From CAYPGJ01 sp050174775 (lineage in GTDB: Bacteria; Planctomycetota; Phycisphaerae; Phycisphaerales; UBA1924), in NCBI GenBank assembly GCA_050174775.1, contig JBFXJP010000006.1:145638-209637 (forward strand): a DNA stretch of 64,000 nt, written 5' to 3'. The notes beneath the pieces are model-generated. The model saw only the letters and a list, made by a program, of their open reading frames with translations, did no database searches and was not told the DNA's origin. Shown piece after piece: positions 26,032-34,696 of the stretch. The translations under genes and the position numbers were made by a program. How positions within the stretch are numbered: the stretch's first letter is position 1; each line of letters opens with the position of its first letter.

Positions 26032-26088
26032 CTGAAACCCGAGAGGCTGATGCATGAGGCAGAACCGGTGCTGATGCTCGGGTTTCGG
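26032..26088 (-). promoter_or_regulatory. Stem-loop over the RRM gene ribosome binding site
   Basis: Inverted repeat GAAACCCGAG (26034-26043) / CTCGGGTTTC (26077-26086), a perfect 10-bp stem, which can be extended by a T-G wobble and a C-G pair. Its loop (33 nt) holds two copies of GCTGATGC on the plus strand. On the mRNA the 3' arm ends right at AGGA, about 10 nt before the GTG, so forming the stem would crowd or hide the ribosome site. An autoregulatory or cold-responsive role is inference. Confidence 0.5.
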
Positions 26089-26690
26089 ATATCCGCGTCG
26101 GTCTGACAAGGCGTGGGACTCGAATGGCCCCATAGGACTACGCCAAGTGAGGGGAGTCTATCCGACCCCATACGCCGGTCAAGAGTGCTCCGGCCATCCG
26201 CCACCCGTCCACATCATCATTCCGGCTATCGACGTCTTCTTTGCTGCCGCGCGCCGCTCCTCCCTCCTCGGCAACACACCCATCCCGCCCAACGTACAGG
26301 GGCGGTCCCCCTTTCCACACCCAGCAACTTTTTCCCCCTCTTCCCGGTGCGCCCGCTCCCCGAGCAACGCTCCAGATGTTGGCCCGCGTGAGGGCCCGGT
26401 CGAACGGCTCGTCAACCACGTTCGCCGGGCTCTCGCCGGGCCGCCTGTCTCTATCTCCAGTCCCCCCAGCAGGTTGTGCTCATCCCGACCGCGCCCGGCA
26501 ACCGACCACCCCCGGTTCGTGTGTCGCAAGTTCTTCCACATCAACTGCTTATGTGATGTCACGCCGTCGAGCCCGCCATCGCTTCACCCTCCGTCAGGGT
26601 GACCTCGAGTCCTCGAAGAGCAGAGCAGGGGTGGATCGATAGGGAGCGCGCTCGCCGCCCTTCTGGGGATTCGGGGGTTGGCGCCGCGCC
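26089..26690. other. 600 bp without a recognisable gene
   Basis: Open frames exist on both strands here, but none has a plausible start, domain or composition. No tRNA, tmRNA, RNase P or SRP RNA signature was found. GC content appears lower between 26,480 and 26,570 (about CTTCTTCCACATCAACTGCTT). This could be a long 5' untranslated region of the RRM gene or an unannotated RNA. Confidence 0.4.
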
Positions 26691-27638
26691 TTACCCGCGC
26701 AGCACGTCCCGCAGCGCGCTCTCCACGTCTCCGAACCGGAACGCGAACCCCTCCTCCCGCAATCGCCGCGAAACCACATACCGCCCGTACAGGGCCAGCT
26801 CCGGGTCCGTCCGCAACAGATACCGCGCCCCCAGCCGCACCATCACCCCAGGCGCCGGCAATCCCACCGGAACGCCCATCACCCGACGCAGCGCGCGCAT
26901 GAACTCTTCCTGCGACACCGGGCTCGGCGCCGAGGCCACATACACCCCCTCCATCCCCTCCTCCTCCATCCCCCTCACGAACAACCGATTCAGGTCCTCC
27001 TCGTGAATCCACGAGATGCCCTGGCTCCCGTGGCCGATCCGCCCCGCAAGCCCCAATCGCGCCAGCGTCCTGAACCGCGACATCGCGCCCGCCCCCGCGC
27101 CACGATCCCGTCCGATCACGAACGACGTCCGCAACACCACGCCCCGCTGCCCCTCCAGCAATCCTTCCCGGAACGCCTCCTCCCACGCGCGTCCCACCTG
27201 CGGCGCCAATCCCAGCCCGAGCGCCGAACCCTCATCACACACCACCTGCGGCGGATCACCGTAAATGTGCGCCGTGCTCATCTGCACCCACACCCTGGGC
27301 GGACTCCCCACCGCGCGCATCGCGCGCCCCAGCACGCGCGTCGACTCCACCCGCGACCGCACGATCTCATCCACGTGGTCCGGCGTCTTCACGCAGTCCA
27401 CCGACCGACCCGTCAGATTCACCAGCGCGCTCGCCCCCTCCAGCGCCGCCGCCCAACCACCCTCCAGCGTCCGCGCATCCCACTTCACGTGCGTCCATGC
27501 CCCGCGCGCCCGCGGCTCACTCCGCGACAGCAACACCACGCGCCTCGACCCCGCACCCAAATGGTGCGCAAGCGACAACCCCAGAAACCCGCTCCCACCC
27601 GCGATGACCACCGGCCCGGATGCATCCCGTGCGTTCAT
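26691..27638 (-). CDS. TIGR01777-family NAD(P)-dependent epimerase (YfcH/SDR39U1-like)
   Basis: 315 residues from the ATG at 27638. The N-terminus has the dinucleotide loop VVIAGGSGFLGLSLAHHL, followed by LVNLTGRSVDC, SRVESTRVL and STAHIYGD, all fixed in this extended short-chain dehydrogenase group. The C-terminus contains ALRRVMGVPVGLPAPG. Function is not known for most of this group; the fold implies oxidation-reduction or epimerisation of a sugar-like or quinone-like compound. It abuts the exported protein downstream (27727) in opposite promoter context. Confidence 0.85.
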   Translation of the reverse strand: MNARDASGPVVIAGGSGFLGLSLAHHLGAGSRRVVLLSRSEPRARGAWTHVKWDARTLEGGWAAALEGASALVNLTGRSVDCVKTPDHVDEIVRSRVESTRVLGRAMRAVGSPPRVWVQMSTAHIYGDPPQVVCDEGSALGLGLAPQVGRAWEEAFREGLLEGQRGVVLRTSFVIGRDRGAGAGAMSRFRTLARLGLAGRIGHGSQGISWIHEEDLNRLFVRGMEEEGMEGVYVASAPSPVSQEEFMRALRRVMGVPVGLPAPGVMVRLGARYLLRTDPELALYGRYVVSRRLREEGFAFRFGDVESALRDVLRG

Positions 27639-27726
27639 GCCGTCAGCGTACGCATCCGGACGCCACGTGAAATGGCGGCGCGCTCGAGAGGTGTCGGGCC
27701 GCGCCGCCGAGTTGGGGATTCCTTGA

Positions 27727-28386
27727 TTACCTCCGACGCCGACCCGCGCACACCAACCCCGCGAGCGACGCCAGCGCCATCGCGCCGGGCCCCGGCACGG
27801 GCACAAGCGTCGGCTGCTGCAGGATCTGCCAGCTCCCCGACACGCCCGTCAGCGGCAACAGCACGTTGCACGTCAGCGTCAGCGACGAGCCCGGCGCCAC
27901 GTTCCATCCCGTCCACACGATCCAGTTCCCGAGCCCCCCCGACGACCCCGGCATCGAGTACGTCCCGCCCGCCGTCGACGTCGTCGCAAACAGATTGTGA
28001 TCGTGGAACTGGAACCAGTTCAGCGGCGAAGGCTGCGCGATCGTCCCCGCCCCGAGGTACAGCGTGTACCCCGTCATGATCATCCCGGTGTTGTTCGTCA
28101 CGTTCAGCGTCGTCCGGTACTCCGTCGGCGCCCCGACAGCAACCCCGAACGACGCCCCGCCCACCGCGCCGCTCGTCCACGTCTCGTTGTACGTCAGGAA
28201 GTTCGGCGTCGTCAGCGACCCCGGGTAGTTCCCCGGGTTCGGCGTCGACACCGACCCCGACGTCACCGTCAATCCTCCACCCCCAGCCCCCGTGTTCACC
28301 GACGTGATCACCGAACCGCTCGCCGGCGCAATCGCCCCGATCGCAACCGCCGCCCCGACCCACGCGCCCTGCCGAATGCGCCACAT
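27727..28386 (-). CDS. Exported protein with PEP-CTERM-like sorting tag
   Basis: 219 residues. Signal peptide (WVGAAVAIGAIAPASG), then a Thr/Ser/Gly-rich beta-sandwich-like body (FLTYNETWTSGAVGG, TTLNVTNNTGMIMTGYTLY), and a tail VPVPGPGAMALASLAGL followed by four Arg. No catalytic motif. The tag is the P-x-P form shared by five other proteins in the window. It is divergent from the haloperoxidase gene. Confidence 0.75.
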   Translation of the reverse strand: MWRIRQGAWVGAAVAIGAIAPASGSVITSVNTGAGGGGLTVTSGSVSTPNPGNYPGSLTTPNFLTYNETWTSGAVGGASFGVAVGAPTEYRTTLNVTNNTGMIMTGYTLYLGAGTIAQPSPLNWFQFHDHNLFATTSTAGGTYSMPGSSGGLGNWIVWTGWNVAPGSSLTLTCNVLLPLTGVSGSWQILQQPTLVPVPGPGAMALASLAGLVCAGRRRR

Positions 28387-28778
28387 ATCCCGCCTCCTGT
28401 TCGCTCCCGTTCCGGCCGCGACTGCTCACGCGCACCACGTCGGAACGCGTTGTTGCATCACCAGGGACAGCGCAACACGCACCCGAAACCGGCGCACGAA
28501 AACCACCAAACCGCGCCCGTCCGGAAACTATTCGGTTCCCCCGGCCACCCCCAGACGCAACGCAAAAACCATTGACGACGACCCGGCCCGTGGGATACTG
28601 CACGTCGCGCCGGCCCTGCACACACCGGACGCGCACACCCAGGGAAGAACCTCGTCCTTGCCGAACGCGGACGCGACAGCGGCCACGCTCGTGATTCGAC
28701 CGACGACAAGGCGCCACGCGCGATCGGCGACGTCCGCTGTCTGCGCGTCGCGCCACCCGGTCGGAGTGTGAGAGATCC
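28387..28778. other. Divergent promoter region
   Basis: 392 bp between the divergent CTERM protein and haloperoxidase genes. It holds no gene that I can support. A sigma-70-like promoter is visible at 28572-28599 for the plus-strand gene; no clear operator palindrome was found. Confidence 0.4.
28572..28599 (+). promoter_or_regulatory. Putative sigma-70 promoter of the haloperoxidase-like gene
   Basis: TTGACG at 28572-28577 (5/6 to the -35 consensus) and GATACT at 28594-28599 (4/6 to -10), with a 16-bp spacer. Located about 180 bp before the ATG at 28779. Confidence 0.35.
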
Positions 28779-30128
28779 ATGACAACCCGAATCGTGAACC
28801 CCGTCGCGCACACCGTCGTGCTCTTCCTCGCCCTCTCCTCCGGCGCGCACGCAGGCGATGCCGTCACGCGATGGAACCAGACGATGATGGAGGCCGTCCG
28901 CATCCACGGCGGCGCCCCCGGCCAGACCTCCCGCGCCTACGGCATGATGAGCGCCGCCGTCTACGACGCCGTCAACGCCATCGACCAATCCCACACCGTC
29001 TTCAAAGTCGACGCACGCTCCCTCGCCTCCTCCTCCGACTCCATGCAGGCCGCGGCCTCCGAAGCGGCATACCGCGTCCTCTCCCACCTCTTCCCCTCCC
29101 AGCAGGCCCTCTTCGACGCGCAGCACGCGCACGAACTCTCCCTCCTCTCTTCCCAATCCTCCCAGCAAGTCAACAACGGCCTCGCCATCGGCCAGCTCGT
29201 CGCCTCACAACTCATCTCCCTCCGCGCAAACGACGGCTCCGCGATCGCCGAAGTCCCCAACTACACCGGCAGCAACACCCCGGGCCAATGGCGCCCCACA
29301 GGACCCGCATTCGCCCCAGGCCTCGGCGTCAACTGGGGACAGGTCACTCCCTGGACACTCACCTCCGGCGCACAATTCCGCCCCGAAGCCCCCCCAGCCC
29401 TCGCCTCAACCGAATACCGCGAAGCCTTCCAGGAAGTCAAAGACTACGGCCGCCGCACCGACTCCCTCCGCACCCAGGACCAGACCGACGCCGCCATCTT
29501 CTGGGCCAACGACCGCAACGGCACCTACAAGCCCATGGGCCAATACTGCGACGCCGTCCGCGTCGTCTGCGAACAGGAAGCCCTCACCCTCGTCCAGAAC
29601 GCACGACTCTTCGCCCTCACCAACGTCGCACAAGCCGACGCCGGCATCGCCGCATGGGACGCCAAATACTTCTACGACCTCTGGCGCCCCATCTCCGCCA
29701 TCACCGACCCCACCGGCGACGGCGACCCGCTCACCATCGAAGAACCCGGCTGGATGCCCCTCGCCGATCTCCTCGCCGCGCCCATGACCCCCGCATTCCC
29801 CTCCTACGTCTCAGGCCACGCCACCTTCGGCGCCGCCGCCATGTGGATGGGCGCCCTCGTCATGGGCGACGACCACACCTTCACCCTCGCCACCGACGAG
29901 CCCATCGACCCCCGCTCCTTCACCTCCTTCAGCCAGGCCATCCAGGAGAACAGCGACTCCCGCGTCTGGCTGGGCGTCCACTGGCGCTTCGATCAAACCA
30001 TCGGCGAACGCATGGGCAAACAAATCGCCGAGTACATCCACGCCAACTACTTCCTCCCCGTCCCCGCTCCCGCCGCCGCCGCGCTCTTCACCCTCGCAGG
30101 CCTCATCCCCTCCCGCCGTCGACGCTGA
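28779..30128 (+). CDS. Vanadium-dependent haloperoxidase-like protein, exported, CTERM-tagged
   Basis: 449 residues. Signal peptide (TVVLFLALSSGAHAG). Body belongs to the vanadium haloperoxidase/PAP2 superfamily: FYDLWRPISAITDPTGDG (Lys/Arg phosphate-site strand), PSYVSGHATFGAAA (Ser-Gly-His site) and SRVWLGVHWRFDQ (Arg and the vanadate-ligand His). The length and order match the chloro/bromoperoxidase branch. These enzymes oxidise halides with hydrogen peroxide, or act as phosphatases. The tail VPAPAAAALFTLAGLIPS plus four Arg is a sorting tag, so it is probably anchored at the cell surface. Confidence 0.85.
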   Translation: MTTRIVNPVAHTVVLFLALSSGAHAGDAVTRWNQTMMEAVRIHGGAPGQTSRAYGMMSAAVYDAVNAIDQSHTVFKVDARSLASSSDSMQAAASEAAYRVLSHLFPSQQALFDAQHAHELSLLSSQSSQQVNNGLAIGQLVASQLISLRANDGSAIAEVPNYTGSNTPGQWRPTGPAFAPGLGVNWGQVTPWTLTSGAQFRPEAPPALASTEYREAFQEVKDYGRRTDSLRTQDQTDAAIFWANDRNGTYKPMGQYCDAVRVVCEQEALTLVQNARLFALTNVAQADAGIAAWDAKYFYDLWRPISAITDPTGDGDPLTIEEPGWMPLADLLAAPMTPAFPSYVSGHATFGAAAMWMGALVMGDDHTFTLATDEPIDPRSFTSFSQAIQENSDSRVWLGVHWRFDQTIGERMGKQIAEYIHANYFLPVPAPAAAALFTLAGLIPSRRRR

Positions 30129-30157
30129 TCACGCTCCACAACCACATCATCACCACC

Positions 30158-30191
30158 ACCGGTCGCGCACACCGCGCGGCCGGTTTTCTTT
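30158..30191 (+). terminator. Rho-independent terminator after the haloperoxidase gene
   Basis: 11-bp stem ACCGGTCGCGC / GCGCGGCCGGT (30158-30168 with 30174-30184, one T-G wobble), tight loop, then TTTTCTTT. It lies just before the convergent gatB stop. Confidence 0.75.
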
Positions 30192-30198
30192 CCCGCGC

Positions 30199-31749
30199 TC
30201 ACCCCGACAACCGCTCCTCCAGCAGCTCCTTCGCACCCTTCGGGTCCGCCTGACCCTTCGACCGACGCATCAGCGCCCCCACCAGCGCCCCGATCGCCGT
30301 CGTCTTCCCCCCCTTGTACGCCTCCACCGACTTCGCATTCGCCGGGTCGTTCAGCACCTCATCCACCCACGCGCTCATCGCCGAAGCGTCCGACACCTGC
30401 AGCAGATTGTGCTGCGACGCCAGCGCCTCCGGGTCCGCATTCGCCGGCGCATCACACAGCAGCCCGAACAGCTCGTCGGCCGCGCCCGACGACACCTTGT
30501 TCCCCTCACGCAGCATCACGATCGACGCGATCTGCCCCGGGCTCGCCCCCAGCAGGTCCGGCCTCGTCCCGCGCTCGTTCGCCCGCTTCGCCGCCGACTG
30601 CAGCAGCACGTTCGCCGCCTTCTTCGCCGCGATCTCCCGCAACATCCCCCGCTCCGCGATCGCGTCCGTGCACGCCTCAAAGAACTCCGACAGCGCCCGC
30701 TCATCATTCAACGCGGCCGCGTCCTTCGCCCCCAGCCCGTACGCATCCCGGTGCCTCCGCTCCCGCACGTGCGGCAGCTCCGGCAACGACGACGCCAGCC
30801 TCCCCCTCGTCCCCTCATCCAGCGACACCGGCAGCAGGTCCGGATCTGGGAAGTACCGATACTCGTGCGCATCCTCCTTCTCGCGCTGCTCCACCGTCCG
30901 CATGTTCACGTCGTCCCACCCGCGCGTCCGCTTCGCCCCCGGGCCCATCACACGCCCGTCCCGCTTCCAACGCTCCGGCTGCTCCGCCATCTCAAACTCG
31001 ATCGCCCCCTTCACCGCCTTGAACGAGTTGAGGTTCTTGATCTCCACCACAGGCGTCTTGATCAGCCTCCCGTCCGACAGCTCCAGGTGCATGTTGATGT
31101 TCGGCTCGAAGCGCATGTGCCCCTTCTGCATCACCCCCTCCGTCGCGCCCAGCCACCGACACAGCCGACGAAGCGCCTGCGCAAACCGCACCACCTCGTC
31201 CGCCGTCCGGAAGTCCGGCTGCGTCACGATCTCCAGCAGCGGCGCCCCGGCCCGGTTGTAGTCCACGATCGAGAACGGGATCGCGCGCCCCCCCGGCGCC
31301 TCGTGCAGCAGCTTCCCGGCGTCCTCCTCCAGGTGCGCACGGATGATGCCGATCCGCTTCACCCGGGGCTCCCCCGTCTCGCCGTCCGGCTCCCCGATCG
31401 GCAGGTCGATCGACCCGTCAAAGCACAGCGGAAGGTCATACTGCGAGATCTGGTACGCCTTCGGAAGGTCCGGGTAGAAGTAGTTCTTCCGGTCCCACTT
31501 CGTCGACGGCGCAATCGAGCACCCCAGCGCCAGCCCCACCGTGGCCGCCAGCTCTACGGCCTCCTTGTTGATCACAGGCAACGCCCCAGGCAACCCCAGC
31601 ACCACCGGGTCGATCAGCGTGTTCGGCTCCGCCTCGTCAAACTCCGGGTGCGCCGGGTTCGGCGCACGCGAAAACATCTTGGAGCGCGTGGATAGCTCGA
31701 CGTGAATCTCGAGCCCGACAAGCAACGTGGAACGGACGATCTCTGCCAT
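30199..31749 (-). CDS. gatB: Aspartyl/glutamyl-tRNA(Asn/Gln) amidotransferase subunit B
   Basis: 516 residues. Subunit of GatCAB, which amidates Glu-tRNA(Gln) or Asp-tRNA(Asn). Family blocks: GLEIHVELSTRSKMFSRAPN, DLPKAYQISQYDLPLC, RAGAPLLEIVTQPDFR, EIKNLNSFKAVKGAIEFEMA and the tail domain (YqeY-like) with VEAYKGGKTTAIGALVG. GatA and GatC are not in the window, so the operon is split. Its presence agrees with planctomycetes, which generally lack glutaminyl-tRNA synthetase in favour of this route. Confidence 0.96.
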   Translation of the reverse strand: MAEIVRSTLLVGLEIHVELSTRSKMFSRAPNPAHPEFDEAEPNTLIDPVVLGLPGALPVINKEAVELAATVGLALGCSIAPSTKWDRKNYFYPDLPKAYQISQYDLPLCFDGSIDLPIGEPDGETGEPRVKRIGIIRAHLEEDAGKLLHEAPGGRAIPFSIVDYNRAGAPLLEIVTQPDFRTADEVVRFAQALRRLCRWLGATEGVMQKGHMRFEPNINMHLELSDGRLIKTPVVEIKNLNSFKAVKGAIEFEMAEQPERWKRDGRVMGPGAKRTRGWDDVNMRTVEQREKEDAHEYRYFPDPDLLPVSLDEGTRGRLASSLPELPHVRERRHRDAYGLGAKDAAALNDERALSEFFEACTDAIAERGMLREIAAKKAANVLLQSAAKRANERGTRPDLLGASPGQIASIVMLREGNKVSSGAADELFGLLCDAPANADPEALASQHNLLQVSDASAMSAWVDEVLNDPANAKSVEAYKGGKTTAIGALVGALMRRSKGQADPKGAKELLEERLSG

Positions 31750-31774
31750 GGCGCGCTGATGGTACCGCGCACAC

Positions 31775-33097
31775 CTACTCCACCGGGCACGCCTCCGTGA
31801 AGAACGACAGCACGCTGTTCAGGTCGGGGAACGTCACCTCCCCGTCGTTGTTCACGTCCCCCGGCAGCCCCATCCCGCTCTGCCCGAACGTCGACAGCAC
31901 GTTGTTCAGGTCCAGAAAGTTCACCACGTTGTCCCCGTTCGTGTCCCCCGGACAGATCGGCAGCAGCGTGATCCGGTCGATCCCCAGGTCACCCGTGATC
32001 GGCTCGGGGTTGTTCGTGAGCGGCGCGCGGTCGTGCCAGAAGAAGGGGCGGCTCGCGCTCGACAGCGACTCCTCGAACGTCGCGCTCCCGCCCACCCGCG
32101 TCCACTGCGCCTCGTTGAGCGGCTGCAGGCGAACAAAGTGCGTCGTCCACGCGTTGTGCGCCGGCATCAGCGGCGCGTTGCACACCCACGTCGTCAGCCC
32201 CGAAGCCGTCGGCGCCGTCAGCCCGAAGTGGATCTCGAACGCCTCGTCCGTGTTCACGTCGTTCAGCGAAACCAGAAAACCACCCACGCCGTTCGTCAGG
32301 TAATTCGCGGCGTACACGTTGTGGAAATCCGCAGCGACGAGCGCGAGGCTCCCCGGCTGCGTCACACGCAGATACCCGTCATCCACCCCGTCCGCGCCGC
32401 CGCTCCCCGGGTTGTCCAGCAACGCATCCCCGGGCGGCGCGCCCTGCCACCCGTTCACCAGCCCATGCGAGAAGTGCTCCACCAGACCGGGTCGCGCACG
32501 CGACACCACGATGCACCCCTCGAGATGGATCGTGTACTCCCCCGTCTCCGCAGGGGGCGACCAGAACGACAGAAAGAACGCCCCGCCCGGACCGTCCGGC
32601 CCCGAGATCTCGTAGGGCGTCGCGAACGAAAACTGCGGCCCGAAGCCCGCCTGCGGCTCGTTCGACGCGCCGCTCACCGCCAGGAAATACACCCCGGGGA
32701 ACGGCACGCCCGCGCCCGTCCCGTCGTCCGCCATGTTGGTGAGCTGCGAGCCAGACTCCCCCGGCGCAAAGTCGTCATTGGCCAGCACGCCCCGCCCGCT
32801 CGAGTCGAACAGGAACAACCGCGTGTCGAACGCCGCGCCCCCGCCCTCACTCGTCGAAAACGTCCGCGCCCGGAACGACTCCGGCTCGAGAATCAGAATC
32901 TCGTAGATGTCCTCGTAATCCGAGGATGACCCGTCGAGCACGCCGGTGATGGTTCCCAGCGGACCCACGCCGTTGAAGCGCGTCGCCGTGGCGATCGACG
33001 AGCCCGCGTCGGTGGGCGGCTCCGTCCACTGCGAGCCCGCAGCGGCGAGCGGACAGAGCGCGAGCAGGAGCGATGCGGCAAGAGCGCGTGGTGACAT
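31775..33097 (-). CDS. Exported two-domain protein with dockerin (paralogue 1)
   Basis: 440 residues. Signal peptide (ALAASLLLALCPLAAA). Domain 1 (about 40-190) has a calcium-rich beta pattern, YEDIYEILILEPESFRARTF and DTRLFLFDSSGRGVLANDD, like bacterial pre-peptidase C-terminal (PPC) domains. Domain 2 (about 195-380) starts PGLVEHFSHG and contains DGYLRVTQPG, and is shared with the next two proteins. The C-terminus is a dockerin pair GDTNGDNVVNFLDLNNVLST and GDVNNDGEVTFPDLNSVLSF. It is 62% or more similar in layout to 33219. Confidence 0.85.
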   Translation of the reverse strand: MSPRALAASLLLALCPLAAAGSQWTEPPTDAGSSIATATRFNGVGPLGTITGVLDGSSSDYEDIYEILILEPESFRARTFSTSEGGGAAFDTRLFLFDSSGRGVLANDDFAPGESGSQLTNMADDGTGAGVPFPGVYFLAVSGASNEPQAGFGPQFSFATPYEISGPDGPGGAFFLSFWSPPAETGEYTIHLEGCIVVSRARPGLVEHFSHGLVNGWQGAPPGDALLDNPGSGGADGVDDGYLRVTQPGSLALVAADFHNVYAANYLTNGVGGFLVSLNDVNTDEAFEIHFGLTAPTASGLTTWVCNAPLMPAHNAWTTHFVRLQPLNEAQWTRVGGSATFEESLSSASRPFFWHDRAPLTNNPEPITGDLGIDRITLLPICPGDTNGDNVVNFLDLNNVLSTFGQSGMGLPGDVNNDGEVTFPDLNSVLSFFTEACPVE

Positions 33098-33218
33098 CAG
33101 GGGCCTTCGTGGTTGGGCCGCGTGCGGCGTGGTCTCATCGTGAACCCGAACCCTAACGCCTCGCGATGCGAGTGCAACGCGGATTCCCCGAATCCGCCCC
33201 GCAAGCCCGCAGCATGCG

Positions 33219-34553
33219 CTACTCGACCGGGCACGACTGCCCGAAGAACGACAGCACCCCGTTGAGGTCCGGGAAGTTCACCTGCCCGTCGTTGTTCACG
33301 TCCCCGGGCAGCCCCACCCCGCTCTGCCCGAAGAACGACAGCACGTTGTTCAGGTCGAGGAAGTTCACCATTCCGTCCCCGTTCGTGTCCCCGGGGCAGA
33401 TCGGCGTGAGCCGGATGAGATCGATCCCCAAATCCCCGAATTTCGGATCAGGAAACTGCATGAACGGCGGGAGATCGTGCCGCAGCAGCAACGTCGTCGC
33501 ATTCGCAAGCGCATCCTCCAGCGACCCGAACCCCGCGACCCTCGACCAGTGCGCCGGATTCAGCGGCTGAATCCGCACGTAGTGCCGCGACCACGCGTTG
33601 TTCGCCGGGATCAGCGGCCCGTTGTACGTCCAGAAGTTCACGAAGGGCGTGCCCAACCCGAGGTGCATCTCGAAATTGTTCGCCGCCCCGATGTCGTTCA
33701 GATGCACCACGATCCCCCCCACACCATTCGTCAGATAGTTCCCCTCGTACGTCCCATCGAACTCCGCGGCCCCGAAGAACGCGTTCGCGCTCTGCTGCAC
33801 ACGCAAGTACCCGTCACCCGCGCCCGACGCCCCGTTCGTCCCCGGATTGTCATACGTCGCGCTCCCCGCAACCCCACCACCCCAGCCCCCGATCGACGTC
33901 CCGTGGAAGTGCTCCGTCAAGCCAGGCACGGCACGCGGAATGAACCGCACCCCCTCCAGCGCAATCGTGTACTCCCCGAACTCCCCCGCGCCCGACCACT
34001 CCGACAACGCAAGACTCCCACCCGGCCCGTCAGGCCCCGAGATCTCGAACGGACTCACGAGGTTGAAGATGGCTCCGCCCAGCGAGCGCGGCCTGTTCCC
34101 CGCCCCGCAGATCGCCAGGTAATACACGCCCGGCGCCGTGATCGACACCCCCGTCCCGTCGTTCGACATCGGCAGCAACTCCGACCCGAACTCTCCCGGG
34201 AACGCGTCGTCATTGGCGAGCAACCCGTTCCCCGACGCATCGAAGAGAAACAGCAACGTGTTGAACGTCGCGCCGCCCCCGTCCGCCGACGAGAACGTCC
34301 GCGCGCGGAACGCGCTCGGATTCTCGATGAAGATCTCGTACACGTCCTCGAAGTCCGGAAGGGTCTTCCCTCCATCGATCACCGGACCCTCGAGCGACCC
34401 CGACAGCAGCTGCAACGGGCCCACCCCGTTCGGCTTGCCCGCCGTGGGCGGCAACGACCCGGCCCCCGAGCTCGGTTCCACCCAGTTCGGACCCGCGCAC
34501 GCAACCGAAGACGCCACCAGGAAGCACAGCGGGACGATCGCGCGACAGGGCAT
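33219..34553 (-). CDS. Exported two-domain protein with dockerin (paralogue 2)
   Basis: 444 residues with the same plan as 31775: signal peptide, PPC-like domain (FEDVYEIFIENPSAFRARTF, FNTLLFLFDASGNGLLANDD), second domain (PGLTEHFHGTSIGGWG, GDGYLRVQQS, GVGGIVVHLNDIG) and dockerin (GDTNGDGMVNFLDLNNVLSF, then GDVNNDGQVNFPDLNGVLSF). The tandem pair clearly arose by duplication. No active site is seen; the PPC and second domains suggest binding to surface polymers. Confidence 0.87.
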   Translation of the reverse strand: MPCRAIVPLCFLVASSVACAGPNWVEPSSGAGSLPPTAGKPNGVGPLQLLSGSLEGPVIDGGKTLPDFEDVYEIFIENPSAFRARTFSSADGGGATFNTLLFLFDASGNGLLANDDAFPGEFGSELLPMSNDGTGVSITAPGVYYLAICGAGNRPRSLGGAIFNLVSPFEISGPDGPGGSLALSEWSGAGEFGEYTIALEGVRFIPRAVPGLTEHFHGTSIGGWGGGVAGSATYDNPGTNGASGAGDGYLRVQQSANAFFGAAEFDGTYEGNYLTNGVGGIVVHLNDIGAANNFEMHLGLGTPFVNFWTYNGPLIPANNAWSRHYVRIQPLNPAHWSRVAGFGSLEDALANATTLLLRHDLPPFMQFPDPKFGDLGIDLIRLTPICPGDTNGDGMVNFLDLNNVLSFFGQSGVGLPGDVNNDGQVNFPDLNGVLSFFGQSCPVE

Positions 34554-34696
34554 GGATATTCCTCAAAAAGTGCGCACACGATGCGGAAGTGCACGCTCGC
34601 GGCCAAAACACGGTAACACTCGCATCTGCGCGGATCAACGAAAAAAACCGCACCGCCCTTGACCCCGCACGCGCCCTCACAACCGTGCGTGCACCG

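Noticed and set aside
26179..26562. 127-aa minus-strand frame in the gene-free stretch upstream of the RRM gene
   Set aside because: No domain and no clear ribosome site; its composition is not protein-like. Kept as an unexplained region instead.
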